This document shows positions 54,773 through 63,941 of a DNA stretch of 64,000 bases, piece after piece (positions within the stretch are counted from its first letter, which is position 1; each line of letters opens with the position of its first letter). Made by a program: the position numbers and the translations under genes. The stretch spans positions 136,823 to 200,822 of the forward strand of contig NZ_BAABHD010000003.1 in assembly GCF_039541915.1 (NCBI RefSeq), given 5' to 3'. The notes below the pieces were generated by a model. The model saw nothing but the letters and a program-made list of their open reading frames with translations, had not been told where the DNA came from and searched no databases. Source of the stretch: Nibrella saemangeumensis (GTDB taxonomy: Bacteria > Bacteroidota > Bacteroidia > Cytophagales > Spirosomataceae).

Positions 54773-56110
54773 CTATCTCCTTAACTGCAAGATAGTCTGA
54801 TTAATAAACGCATTCGAGAGATTACTCAGGTACCGGTTTTGCGCCTGTAAAGCCTCGTTGAACACGTTGAGGTACTGATCGTAGGCAAATAAACCGGAGC
54901 GGTACTTCACCAGCGAAATCTGCACGTTCTGCTCACTGATTTCGTAATTCTGCCGGTTCAGGTCCAGCGAGCGGGTGGCCTGCCGATAGCCGTTGCGGAT
55001 ATCCTCGGTATCAATCTCCTGTCGGACCCGCTCATAGGCCAGTTCAGCTTCGGCGAGTTTCACCCGCATCCGGGCACGGGCAAGCTGGCTGTTGCGCAAG
55101 CCGCCGGTATAAATTGGCACGTTAAATTGCAAACCAGCTACGCCGATCGGGAACCAGCGCTTGCTGAAATCCCAGAAATCGAGCCGGTCTCGCTGCGCCT
55201 GCTCCGAATACCGGATATACGCCGATAAGGTGGGTAACCGCAGCGCCTTCTCCCGGTCCAGCTGAAGCTTATACAACGCTACCTGCGACCGGCGTAACGT
55301 CACCTGTGGCCGCTCACTGGAGCTTCCTGCTGACAGTGAGACATCGGTGCGATCGTTGTTGACCGGCTGCGTGGTGAGACTTTCCGCCACCATCAGGCTA
55401 TCAGTCCCTGTTAATCCCAGCAATAGTTTTAGCTGATTCAGGTTCCGGATATACGTCAGTTCATTCTGCTGCACCACATCCGCGGTGGTGAGCTGGACGG
55501 ACCGGATGCGGTTATATTCCAGCGGCTCAATCAACCCCTTATCCAGCCGGACGCGGGCGATCTGCACCAGGGTGTCGGCACTGGCCAGGTTGCGCTGATT
55601 GATAGCGACGGCCGCTCTGGCCAGCAAAACAGCATGGTATACCCGAGCGGTTTGGGTAGAAAGTTCATCCTGCAGCACCAGCGTCTGATCATCCAGGATG
55701 CGCAGATTCTGGTTTGTGATGTCAATATCGGTGCGGATTGGTTTGTTGAGGAGCGGGGCCGTTACCTCAGCCCCGGCGGTCAGCATAAACGGCAGTCCAA
55801 AACGAACCGTCCGAAACTCACCCGCCTGACCACCAATAAATTCGGCAGGAATGAGTTGCGTAGGCAGCGCGTAGTTATAGTCGAAGTTGGTAAAGAGTCG
55901 CGCCTGCGGCAACAACGCAGATCGGGCGGCTACCCGCTGCTGGTCCTGCAAGGCTCGGTTCTGCCGGGCATTTACCAGTTCGGGGTTGTTGCGTTGGGCT
56001 AAGGTAATAGCCTCCTGTACCGACTGAACCACTGTCTGCGCCAATGCCTCAACAGCGGGTAGTGTCAGGACCACTAAGGTTAGCAGGTATTTCCAGCGTG
56101 TACGTGTCAT
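54773..56110 (-). CDS. TolC-family outer-membrane channel
   Basis: A 445-residue outer-membrane efflux protein with a signal peptide (LLTLVVLTLPAVEALAQT). It starts with VQEAITLAQRNNPELVNARQNRALQDQQR and has the two repeated helical OEP halves, the second around LARARMRVKLAEAELAYERVRQEID. It is the first gene of the exporter operon, with its own promoter box upstream. Confidence 0.92.
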   Translation of the reverse strand: MTRTRWKYLLTLVVLTLPAVEALAQTVVQSVQEAITLAQRNNPELVNARQNRALQDQQRVAARSALLPQARLFTNFDYNYALPTQLIPAEFIGGQAGEFRTVRFGLPFMLTAGAEVTAPLLNKPIRTDIDITNQNLRILDDQTLVLQDELSTQTARVYHAVLLARAAVAINQRNLASADTLVQIARVRLDKGLIEPLEYNRIRSVQLTTADVVQQNELTYIRNLNQLKLLLGLTGTDSLMVAESLTTQPVNNDRTDVSLSAGSSSERPQVTLRRSQVALYKLQLDREKALRLPTLSAYIRYSEQAQRDRLDFWDFSKRWFPIGVAGLQFNVPIYTGGLRNSQLARARMRVKLAEAELAYERVRQEIDTEDIRNGYRQATRSLDLNRQNYEISEQNVQISLVKYRSGLFAYDQYLNVFNEALQAQNRYLSNLSNAFINQTILQLRR

Positions 56111-56133
56111 CTGGGTACGAATAAATTCAAGCC

Positions 56134-56141
56134 CAAAGTAA
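56134..56141 (-). promoter_or_regulatory. Putative -7 box of the exporter operon
   Basis: On the minus strand TTACTTTG, one base from TAnnTTTG, lies 24 bases before the TolC start. A -33 TTG is not clear. Confidence 0.4.
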
Positions 56142-56203
56142 CGTACTGCCGACTTAAGCGCTAATTTTTTTGATGCGAAGCGGAAAAAGAAAGGGCCAAA
56201 ACC

Positions 56204-56230
56204 GCCACCCGGCTTTGCGAATGGCGGCTT
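56204..56230 (-). terminator. Probable terminator of the aldo/keto reductase gene
   Basis: On the minus strand GCCGCCA pairs with TGGCGGT around a 13-base loop and is followed by TTTTGGCCCTTTCTTTTTC. Confidence 0.5.
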
Positions 56231-56240
56231 CGGTAATTGG

Positions 56241-57122
56241 TTATTTATAAGGCAGCGGCATATCCGCCATATCCTCCGGCGTTAGGGTGATCTCGGTAGC
56301 GGCCGTATTTTCTTCCAGGTGTTTCACCGACGAGGTGCCTGGTATCGGCAGCATCACCCGCGAAGCCGCCAGCAGCCACGCCAGCGCAATTTGGTACTCA
56401 GTCGCGTTGGAATTGCCCTTGCGATGACGGTCCACCACCGCCTTAACCGCCTGTTCGGCCTTCAGATTACCACTGGCCAATGGATACCATGGAATAAAGG
56501 CAATATTGTTTTGTTCGCAATATGCCAGTACATCGTTCCATTTCTGATGGCCGATGTTGTACATGTTCTGCACCGACACCACATCAAAATACTGTTGGGC
56601 CGTTTGTATCTGCTCCACATTTACCTCCGATAACCCAAGATGACGAATATAGCCCTGCTGCTGCTTCTCCTTCAGAAAGCCTAATGTTTCATCCGTGGGC
56701 ACTTTCGGGTCGAAACGGTGCAACTGGTACAGATCGATGCGGTCGAGCTTCAACCGCTTCAGGCTGCCTTTCAGCGCTTCGTCAAGATGCTTGGGACTGG
56801 CATCTACCGGCCATTGATTTGGACCGGTACGGAGTAATCCACCTTTGGTGGCAATCACTAATCCGTCAGGATACGGATATAGGGCTTCCGCGATCAGCTC
56901 TTCCGATATATTTGGTCCATAACTGTCGGCTGTATCAATAAAGTTGATGCCGAGGTCCAGACAGCGCTTTAGTACGCGGATACATTCGGCACGATCGCGG
57001 GGTGGCCCCCAGATGCCTTCACCTGTAATACGCATGGCCCCAAAGCCCATGCGATTGACTGTCAGGTCACCCCCAAGCGTAATAGTCCCCGCCATGGCAG
57101 CGAGTGATTGTGTAGCTTGCAT
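56241..57122 (-). CDS. Aldo/keto reductase
   Basis: A 293-residue NAD(P)H-dependent oxidoreductase with a TIM barrel. Catalytic residues are visible: Asp and Tyr in INFIDTADSYGPN, Lys in VIATKGGLL and His in DLYQLHRFDP. NADP-binding appears near ASRVMLPIPGTSSVKHLEEN. It is downstream of the TetR regulator on the same strand and may be controlled by it; substrate unknown. Confidence 0.92.
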   Translation of the reverse strand: MQATQSLAAMAGTITLGGDLTVNRMGFGAMRITGEGIWGPPRDRAECIRVLKRCLDLGINFIDTADSYGPNISEELIAEALYPYPDGLVIATKGGLLRTGPNQWPVDASPKHLDEALKGSLKRLKLDRIDLYQLHRFDPKVPTDETLGFLKEKQQQGYIRHLGLSEVNVEQIQTAQQYFDVVSVQNMYNIGHQKWNDVLAYCEQNNIAFIPWYPLASGNLKAEQAVKAVVDRHRKGNSNATEYQIALAWLLAASRVMLPIPGTSSVKHLEENTAATEITLTPEDMADMPLPYK

Positions 57123-57170
57123 GATAAGTAATTCGATTTTGATGGTAAACAGGTAACTCTCTTATTACTG

Positions 57171-57821
57171 TCAAACCCCTCGAACTGTTTCACGATCCGG
57201 GTTTGAGTGTGGTATTGCAAACCACTGTTGCAGCCCCTTTTCGGTGAGCATCGGCAGCAGCAAGGCCTCAAAGACGCTTACGTAGTGATTTATTTTTGCC
57301 TCATCCGGGCCCTCGTACAATACGTCGGCACTCGACAGCCAGAAATCACCGACAATCAGCATCTGCTCAATCAGGTGACTATCCTGTCCGGGGTATAATT
57401 CGGATCTTAATATATCTTGTTTCCGTAACTGGTGCAGGATCAGCCTGAATGTATCCCGCCGACGCTGCATAAGCGCCTGATGTTGCTCACGGATCGCAGG
57501 CAACCGGCGCATAATACCGGCAAAGTCGCGCATCAGAAACCGGTATTCATACAGCAGTGCAAACGTACCCGTACCAAGCCGCCGAAGCAGTTCCAGAGAG
57601 AGACTTTCTCCGGGCACCAGCTGGTTTATGCCTGTTGAAATAGTTTCGGCTAATTGCAGATATAGCCGCTCAATAATAACGTCGGTATTGGCGAAGTGAT
57701 AGCATAGATTGCCGTGGCTGATACCAACCTCCTGCGCAAGGCTACGCACAGTTACCGTTTCAACGCCATTTTCGTTAAACAATAGCCGGGCAGTTTCCAG
57801 AATTTTTTCTTTTGTAGTCAC
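57171..57821 (-). CDS. TetR/AcrR-family regulator
   Basis: A 216-residue regulator: the N-terminal HTH (KEKILETARLLFNENGVETVTVRSLAQEVGISHGNLCYHFANTD) fits TetR, and the C-terminal ligand domain is variable, with hydrophobic stretches (GTFALLYEYRFLMRDF). It is divergent from the FAD monooxygenase; two palindromes in the shared promoter region suit a TetR dimer. It probably represses itself and the monooxygenase. Confidence 0.92.
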   Translation of the reverse strand: MTTKEKILETARLLFNENGVETVTVRSLAQEVGISHGNLCYHFANTDVIIERLYLQLAETISTGINQLVPGESLSLELLRRLGTGTFALLYEYRFLMRDFAGIMRRLPAIREQHQALMQRRRDTFRLILHQLRKQDILRSELYPGQDSHLIEQMLIVGDFWLSSADVLYEGPDEAKINHYVSVFEALLLPMLTEKGLQQWFAIPHSNPDRETVRGV

Positions 57822-57839
57822 CGTTTACTCAAAAGACAT

Positions 57840-57884
57840 TAGAACACTTGTTCTAGATTCAAATCAATTAGTACATTTGTTCTA
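57840..57884 (+). promoter_or_regulatory. Promoter with two TetR-type operators
   Basis: Two related 16-base palindromes: TAGAACACTTGTTCTA (57840-57855, perfect 7-base arms) and TAGTACATTTGTTCTA (57869-57884, one mismatch). The -33 TTG (57848-57850) lies in the first and the -7 box TACATTTG (57872-57879) in the second, 21 bases apart, so bound repressor would cover both elements. Confidence 0.8.
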
Positions 57885-57907
57885 AAATTAACAAAACACC
57901 CCAGATT

Positions 57908-59101
57908 ATGAAAGGAATTATTATTGGCGGTGGCATTGGAGGACTAACTACCGCTCTGGCGCTGCAACAGCGCGGCATCGATTTCGAGGTTTACGAACAG
58001 GCTCCTGACATCCGGGAGGTAGGCGCAGGGCTGGTTATGGCACCCAACGCCTTGCAGGTTCTCAACCGACTGGGCTTGGCTCAGGATGTTCAGCAACAAG
58101 GCTGGTCTCTTGCCGATAGTTATATTACGGAGGCTTCGGGTCGGGTAATTCAGCGGGTAAACGTTGGCGCACTCGTCAATACCTACAGCTTCGGCATAGT
58201 GTCAATCCACCGGGGGCGACTGCAAAAAATACTGCTGGCGGCCTTGCCTGCCCAAAGAATTCATACAAACAAACGGCTGACTACTATTAGTGATACAAGC
58301 CGCCAGGTACGGGTAACATTTGCCGACGGTACAGTGGCGGAAGGTGATTTTTTGATTGGAGCAGATGGTATTCGCTCAGCCGTACGGCGAAACCTGCTGG
58401 GTGAACAACCTACGCGGTACTCCGGGCAGACCTGCTGGCGTGCGCTGGTCGATTTTCCCTTAACGGACGATCAGCAGACGACAGCCAAAGAATACTGGGG
58501 TCGTGAAAGTGGCCTGCGTTTCGGTTTGGTCCCTACCGGTCCTCAGGAGGTCTACGTGTACACTACCGCCCCCGCCCCAACCGGTCAGACCGACAAACCA
58601 GGAGACGCAATTCCAACTCTGCTGCGCCTGTTCCGGAACTTCGATCCGTTGGTTACAACTGTCATTGAGCACATGCAAGAGCACCGTATTCTCCGCGCTG
58701 ATTTATATGATCTGATGACGTTACCCACCTGGACACAGGGCCGGGTAGCCCTCCTCGGTGATGCCGCCCACGCAACCACGCCGAATCTCGGGCAGGGTGC
58801 CAATCAGGCTATTGAAGATGCTTATGCCATTGCCGCCTGCCTGGCCAGCCACAATGTACCGGAACAGGCCTTTGCCCAATACGAAGCCATTCGGAAAGCC
58901 AAAGCAGACAAGGTAGTGGTCACCTCAAGAAACATTGGCAAAGCAGTAAACTTACCAGCCTGGTTAAAGCCTCTGGTCTTTGCCGCCATGCGTGCCCTCC
59001 CGCCGTCAGTATCAAAGCGGCAGTTTGATGAAATATTTAATGTAGAATACCTAAAGACTATCGTTACTTCCTCTCAATACCATCCAGCACCCGTCGAATG
59101 A
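57908..59101 (+). CDS. FAD-dependent monooxygenase
   Basis: A 397-residue flavoprotein hydroxylase of the PHBH-like group. It has the FAD fingerprint GGGIGGLTTALALQQRGIDFEVYEQ, the DG motif GADGIRSAVRR, and GDAAHATTPNLGQGANQAIEDA for the ribityl site. It uses NAD(P)H and O2 on an aromatic or antibiotic substrate (TetX-like proteins are in the family). It is divergently paired with TetR. Its 3' end overlaps the convergent tyrA gene by 38 bases. Confidence 0.9.
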   Translation: MKGIIIGGGIGGLTTALALQQRGIDFEVYEQAPDIREVGAGLVMAPNALQVLNRLGLAQDVQQQGWSLADSYITEASGRVIQRVNVGALVNTYSFGIVSIHRGRLQKILLAALPAQRIHTNKRLTTISDTSRQVRVTFADGTVAEGDFLIGADGIRSAVRRNLLGEQPTRYSGQTCWRALVDFPLTDDQQTTAKEYWGRESGLRFGLVPTGPQEVYVYTTAPAPTGQTDKPGDAIPTLLRLFRNFDPLVTTVIEHMQEHRILRADLYDLMTLPTWTQGRVALLGDAAHATTPNLGQGANQAIEDAYAIAACLASHNVPEQAFAQYEAIRKAKADKVVVTSRNIGKAVNLPAWLKPLVFAAMRALPPSVSKRQFDEIFNVEYLKTIVTSSQYHPAPVE

Positions 59102-59921
59102 TATTAGCCCGGTTCATAAAATCGAGGGAGGTACTGATATCCTGCTGGTCTATCACTTCTTTGAAACGCTGTAGGAATTCAATATAATCGGCCAGCGCCT
59201 GCGAGACATTGGTGCGGTTCTGGTCGAAGATGGGGGCCCACATCTGCGGTGAGCTTTTCGCCAGGCGCACCGTTGAACTGAAGCCCGTGCTGGCCATATC
59301 GAAAATAGCTTTTTCGTCTTTTTCTTTTTCCAGAACGGTCAGGCCAAGCGCAAAGGCACTGATGTGACTGAGGTGTGATACATAAGCCAGGTGCAAATCA
59401 TGTTCTTTGGGCGTCATGTAAAAAATCTTCATGCCAATATCGCGGAACAGGGCTTCTACCAGCTTTACGCTATCAGGATAACTCTTTTCACGATCGCAGA
59501 TGATCAGGTTCTTACCGGGTAGCAATTCCTTAAAAGCCGCTCCCGGACCGGAGTTTTCCGTCCCCGCCATCGGATGAACCGGCACAAACTGCGCTCGTTT
59601 CGGATGCTGATCGGCTATGTCACAGATCAGGCCCTTGGTCGAGCCCAGGTCGATTACCGTTGCGCCCGTCGGCAACAGATCAAGTACCCTGGGCAGTAGG
59701 TCCATAATGGTGTTCACGGGTGTGGCCAACACCACCAGCGTGCTGACGGGTACCGCATCCTCCAGCGGTAGCATCTCATCAACCAGTCCCTTCGCCAGAG
59801 CCAGCTCCCCGTGGACAATAGAGGCATCAACGCCGATAAACTTTACTTTCGGGTATTTTTCGCGCACAGCCAGGGCAAACGAGCCGCCCAGCAAGCCAAC
59901 GCCAATTATTGAAATAGTCAT
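59064..59921 (-). CDS. tyrA: Prephenate dehydrogenase
   Basis: A 285-residue NAD-dependent enzyme converting prephenate to 4-hydroxyphenylpyruvate in tyrosine synthesis. Seen: IIGVGLLGGSFALAVREKYP (nucleotide site), VVLATPVNTIMDLLP, DLGSTKGLICDIADQHP, FVPVHPMAGTENSGPGAAF and HLAYVSHLSHISAFAL. It has no regulatory ACT domain. It follows the aminotransferase gene by 14 bases on the same strand. Confidence 0.92.
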   Translation of the reverse strand: MTISIIGVGLLGGSFALAVREKYPKVKFIGVDASIVHGELALAKGLVDEMLPLEDAVPVSTLVVLATPVNTIMDLLPRVLDLLPTGATVIDLGSTKGLICDIADQHPKRAQFVPVHPMAGTENSGPGAAFKELLPGKNLIICDREKSYPDSVKLVEALFRDIGMKIFYMTPKEHDLHLAYVSHLSHISAFALGLTVLEKEKDEKAIFDMASTGFSSTVRLAKSSPQMWAPIFDQNRTNVSQALADYIEFLQRFKEVIDQQDISTSLDFMNRANIIRRVLDGIERK

Positions 59922-59935
59922 TTGGAAGCGGAATT

Positions 59936-61090
59936 TTACTTCAGTCGGGTAACGGCAGCCTGTATCCGTTCTTTCGGCATACAGAGTGACACACGTATAT
60001 AGCGATCCCCTTTAGGCCCGAAAATAAAGCCCGGAGCGATAAAGATATGTTTGTTATACAGCAAATCATCTACTAACGCTTCGGCAGATTCGATATGATC
60101 CGGAAGCTTCGCCCAGATAAACATGCCTTCCTGATCGGTTGAATAGGTACAGCCCAGCGCGTTCAGAAAGGCGTGGACGGCGTCCAGCCGTTCGTGGTAT
60201 ACGGCGTTACGCTGCCGGTGCCACTCGTCCGAGTTGCCAAGAGCTTCCGCAGCGGCCTGCTGCACCGGCAAAAACATACCGGAGTCTACGTTGCTTTTGA
60301 TGCTCAGCACCGCATCGATGTAGGGCTTTGCCGCCATCATCCAGCCGATCCGCCAGCCCGCCATATTGTGCGATTTACTCATCGAATTCATCTCAATGGC
60401 AACCTCCTTGGCCCCATCAATAGACAGCAGACTGATGGGTGGGCGCTGGTTCAGTATCAGGCTATAAGGATTATCGTGACATAGCAGCACGTTGTGATCA
60501 TGAGCAAACCGGACCGCCTGCTCAAACAAAGCCCGCGTTGCCGGGGCACCCGTCGGCATATGCGGGTAGTTGAGCCAGACTATACGGGTACGCTCGTTGA
60601 CCTGATCTGCCATTGCCTGCCAATCGGGTTGCCAGCCCTGGTATTCCATCAGTCCATACTCCCTTACGGTTGCGCCTACCATCCGGCTCACCGCCCGGTA
60701 AGCGGGATAGCCTAACTCCGGTACCAGTACCTCATCACCTTCGTTCAAAAACGTCAATGATATATGGGTTATTCCTTCCTTGGAGCCGATCAGCGGCAGT
60801 ATCTCTGTTTCAGAATCGAGCTGTACACCATAGGTATGCGCGTAAAACCGGGCGATCGCAGCCCGGAATGCCGGAATGCCTTTATATGACTGATAGCCAT
60901 GAGAACCGGGCTGCTGCACCGACTCGATAAGTGCCTGAATGGTATTCTCCGACGGCATCATATCGGGGTTACCGATGCCGATGTTAATAATATCATGGCC
61001 AGCGGCCTGTAATTTCCGCACTTCGGCCAGTTTCACGGAAAAATAGTACTCCTGTGTCTGTCCGGCGCGGTGGGCAAGGGGTATAATCAC
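59936..61090 (-). CDS. Class I/II aminotransferase, probably aromatic amino acids
   Basis: About 384 residues of a PLP-dependent fold-type I aminotransferase. It has NIGIGNPDMMPSEN, SKEGITHISLTFLNEGDEV, NYPHMPTGAPAT, and the PLP lysine in EMNSMSKSHNMAGWRIGW. The next gene is tyrA, so it probably transaminates phenylpyruvate or 4-hydroxyphenylpyruvate. The GTG at 61090 (then IIPLAHR) fits the family better than an ATG at 61159. Confidence 0.88.
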   Translation of the reverse strand: MIIPLAHRAGQTQEYYFSVKLAEVRKLQAAGHDIINIGIGNPDMMPSENTIQALIESVQQPGSHGYQSYKGIPAFRAAIARFYAHTYGVQLDSETEILPLIGSKEGITHISLTFLNEGDEVLVPELGYPAYRAVSRMVGATVREYGLMEYQGWQPDWQAMADQVNERTRIVWLNYPHMPTGAPATRALFEQAVRFAHDHNVLLCHDNPYSLILNQRPPISLLSIDGAKEVAIEMNSMSKSHNMAGWRIGWMMAAKPYIDAVLSIKSNVDSGMFLPVQQAAAEALGNSDEWHRQRNAVYHERLDAVHAFLNALGCTYSTDQEGMFIWAKLPDHIESAEALVDDLLYNKHIFIAPGFIFGPKGDRYIRVSLCMPKERIQAAVTRLK

Positions 61091-61341
61091 TGTTTGATTC
61101 TGGACAAATTTGAAACTATAGTCAGCGTGTACAAGCGATGAAGTAGTAACGAACTGCAAAAGTACTAATTTCGGAACGGGAATTGAGCAGCCAACTCAAA
61201 GTCACATACTCTAGCGCGCATGCTGACTTATGATTGTATTAAGAATCGTTGGCCCGGAAAATAACAGAATCCCGGTAATAGTCTATACCGTCTTGATTTT
61301 GTGTAAATTCGAACATTAAATCACTAAATAACTGTGTGCCT

Positions 61342-62199
61342 ATGGAGACTTTTACCGGAAAGATTATTTTCATTACGGGAGCGGCATCGGGGATCGGCCG
61401 GGAATTGGCCGATCAGTTAGCAGAGAAAGGAGCAGTGGTAGTGGCAACAGATATCAACGGAGCAGCGGTTGAAGCGGTAGCCGATGATATCCAGAAGCAG
61501 GGCGGAATTGCCACGTCGTACCAACTCGACGTTACCGATTATCAGGCGGTCAAAACGCTGATCCGGTATATTGCGAACCGGTATGGGCAGTTAGATTATG
61601 CATTCTGCAATGCGGGTATTAGTGTAGCGGGTGAGGTACGCGACGTTCCCATGCACGACTGGCATAAAGTCCTGGCAGTAAACCTGAACGGTGTTATTCA
61701 TACGGCAACAGAGGCTTATAAAGTAATGGTGAACCAGGGCTTTGGCCATGTAGTGACCACGGCTTCGCTGGCAGGGTTGGTCTACCAGCCAACGCTAATT
61801 CCGTACGTTACCACCAAGCACGCGGTCGTAGCCTTCTCACGCAGTTTACGACTCGAAGGAAAAGCGTTGGGGGTAAAAGTATCGTCATTCTGTCCCGGCT
61901 TTATTGCAACAAATATTTATGAATCGTCGTTGATGTCCGGCACTTCTGTCGAAGACTCCATGAAATTAAACCCCTTCAGGCTGGTAGCAGTAGAAGACGC
62001 CGTATCAGCTCTGTTAAAAGGTGTTGCGGCTAACAGGGAGCTAATTCTTTTGCCCTTTTATAGCCACGCATTATCCTGGCTTACCAGACATGCCTACCCG
62101 CTCATCCGGCCGCTATTACTGACAAATTTAACCAGATACCGTCAAATTCGCAAAGAGCCATCTAAGGCGGAGGAGCCACTTGATGTGACTGCCATGTGA
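61342..62199 (+). CDS. Short-chain dehydrogenase/reductase
   Basis: A 285-residue SDR with nucleotide motif TGAASGIGRELAD, NAG in YAFCNAGIS, serine in TTASLAGLVYQPTL, and the YxxxK pair in YVTTK. It is a classical SDR with a C-terminal extension that ends in hydrophobic and basic stretches (HALSWLTRHAYPLIRPLLLTN), suggesting membrane association. The substrate is unknown. ATG at 61342 is preferred to a GTG two codons upstream. Confidence 0.9.
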   Translation: METFTGKIIFITGAASGIGRELADQLAEKGAVVVATDINGAAVEAVADDIQKQGGIATSYQLDVTDYQAVKTLIRYIANRYGQLDYAFCNAGISVAGEVRDVPMHDWHKVLAVNLNGVIHTATEAYKVMVNQGFGHVVTTASLAGLVYQPTLIPYVTTKHAVVAFSRSLRLEGKALGVKVSSFCPGFIATNIYESSLMSGTSVEDSMKLNPFRLVAVEDAVSALLKGVAANRELILLPFYSHALSWLTRHAYPLIRPLLLTNLTRYRQIRKEPSKAEEPLDVTAM

Positions 62200-62215
62200 T
62201 AGCCTGTCCTAAATC

Positions 62216-62255
62216 AAGAAGCCCACCCCAGTAGCTGAGGGTGGGCTTCTTTCTT
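62216..62255. terminator. Terminator between the SDR and Gfo/Idh/MocA genes
   Basis: A perfect 13-bp stem AAGAAGCCCACCC/GGGTGGGCTTCTT (62216-62228 with 62239-62251) with T-rich tail. Confidence 0.85.
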
Positions 62256-62265
62256 GCCAGATATA

Positions 62266-63597
62266 TTATACGTTGGGAAGCTTCCAGGAACTATTATAAT
62301 GGGCCTGCACAAGTTCATTTGCTTTAGCATCATCAACAATGCCGTTCTTGGCTGCATCCCAGAAGAGTTTTCGCCCGGTGCGGTAAGAAATATTCCCCAG
62401 ATGAGCATTAATAGCTACATCCCGCCCTATTTCTACCGGACAGTTTGGCCGCTGACGGGACCGCACGCACTCCAGAAAGTTTAATGTATGATTATCCAGA
62501 TCCTGACTACCACCTCGCTGTACTGGCATTGCCTGGGTAAGGTACTTACCACCCTCCACTTCGGGCAGCACTTCCCATTTGCTACGATCAATAACTACAG
62601 TTCCTAAAGTACCAATAAAAGCAACTCCGTGATCGCGGTCATAAGGTCCTCTTCCCGTACCTAAAGACTGCTCCCATAACATGGTAAAATGGCCGAAGTC
62701 ATAAAGCACCTGCATGGTATCAGGTGTCTCACCGGCATGATCCGGAAAAGCAAATTTGCCGCCCATGGCTGCTACCGATTTAGGAGTCGACACATTCATC
62801 CCAGCCAGCACCATATCGATCATATGGGCTCCCCAGTCGGTCATTAAGCCGCCGGCATAGTCCCAGAAATAGCGGAAACTACCATGAAAACGATTACGGT
62901 TAAATGGCCGTTTCGGAGCGGGTCCCAGCCACATAGCATAATCAACTCCTGCCGGTACAGGCTCATCCGGTCGAACCGGAAAAGTTTTACCATAAGCCAT
63001 ATAAGCCCAGGTTTTCGTCGAGCGGACCTTGCCGATATGGCCGGCACGAACGTAATCCAGGGCAGCTTTCCAATGCTGACCGCTACGTTGCCACTGTCCC
63101 ACCTGTACAATGCGTTTATGCTTCTGCGCAGCCGCTACCATCAGGTTGCATTCTTCAATACTGTTGGCTAGCGGTTTTTCCACGTACACATCTTTACCCG
63201 CTTCACAGGCGTATACCGTCATGAGGCAATGCCAATGGTCCGGCGTTCCTACAATAACGGCGTCAATGTCTTTATTTTCCAGTAATTTCCGGAAGTCACT
63301 ATATAAGATTGGCTTTTTACCCGTTGACTTCTCCAGCTCAGCCGCCCGCTTATTTAGCACATTGCTATCAATATCGCATAATGCCAGACACCGTACATTT
63401 TGGTGCTTAAGCATAGAGTTTAGATTATGCCAACCCATATTGTTACAGCCGATCAACGCGACGGAAACCATATCAGCGGCTGGTTGAGAAGAATCTAATG
63501 TAGTCGCTAAAGCATCAATAGGTAAGGCTGTTGATAAGCCTGCTCCAGCGGCCAATTGAGTGGAGTGCTGCAGAAACTTTCTGCGGGACGTTGACAT
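62266..63597 (-). CDS. Gfo/Idh/MocA-family oxidoreductase, Tat-exported
   Basis: A 443-residue protein with a Tat-type signal (SRRKFLQHSTQLAAGAGLSTAL). The Rossmann domain has VALIGCNNMGWHNLNSM and the family motif EKPLANS; the C-terminal half includes GGLMTDWGAHMIDMVL. Periplasmic members act on sugars or glycosides. Alone between terminators. Confidence 0.9.
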   Translation of the reverse strand: MSTSRRKFLQHSTQLAAGAGLSTALPIDALATTLDSSQPAADMVSVALIGCNNMGWHNLNSMLKHQNVRCLALCDIDSNVLNKRAAELEKSTGKKPILYSDFRKLLENKDIDAVIVGTPDHWHCLMTVYACEAGKDVYVEKPLANSIEECNLMVAAAQKHKRIVQVGQWQRSGQHWKAALDYVRAGHIGKVRSTKTWAYMAYGKTFPVRPDEPVPAGVDYAMWLGPAPKRPFNRNRFHGSFRYFWDYAGGLMTDWGAHMIDMVLAGMNVSTPKSVAAMGGKFAFPDHAGETPDTMQVLYDFGHFTMLWEQSLGTGRGPYDRDHGVAFIGTLGTVVIDRSKWEVLPEVEGGKYLTQAMPVQRGGSQDLDNHTLNFLECVRSRQRPNCPVEIGRDVAINAHLGNISYRTGRKLFWDAAKNGIVDDAKANELVQAHYNSSWKLPNV

Positions 63598-63678
63598 AGC
63601 TGAGATTCTAAGTTTAGGAGTTCTTTGTACTAAGATAACTCCTTAAATGTATTCTCACTACAAACCGGCTAAAAACAG

Positions 63679-63708
63679 CAAGAGCCGATCGGTGAGGATC
63701 GGCTCTTG
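63679..63708 (-). terminator. Terminator of the rRNA operon
   Basis: A perfect 12-bp stem CAAGAGCCGATC/GATCGGCTCTTG (63679-63690 with 63697-63708), followed on the minus strand by GCTGTTTTTAG, just after 5S rRNA. Confidence 0.88.
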
Positions 63709-63722
63709 GTTGTAAATAGATG

Positions 63723-63834
63723 AGGTGGCAGCTACCTACTCTCCCACCGGTGAAGGCAGTACCATCGGCGTTACGGGGCTTAACGGCTCTGTTCGATATG
63801 GGAAGAGGTGTCCACCCGCACTCTGACCACCAAC
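63723..63834 (-). rRNA. rrf: 5S ribosomal RNA
   Basis: About 112 bases; on the minus strand it begins TTGGTGGTCAGAGTGCGGG and contains the conserved CCCATATCGAACAG, CCGATGGTACTG and GGGAGAGTAGGT, closing with GCTGCCACC that pairs with the start. Ends are estimated to a few bases. Confidence 0.93.
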
Positions 63835-63941
63835 CTCGCTTGGCATTACCGGTTCGCCCGCTTGTCGCTTGCTCACCTGAGTTGGTTTGTCTTTTTAATG
63901 CTCTGATCGAGCTGAGAAAAGAGAGTATGTCTGCTTGCTAC

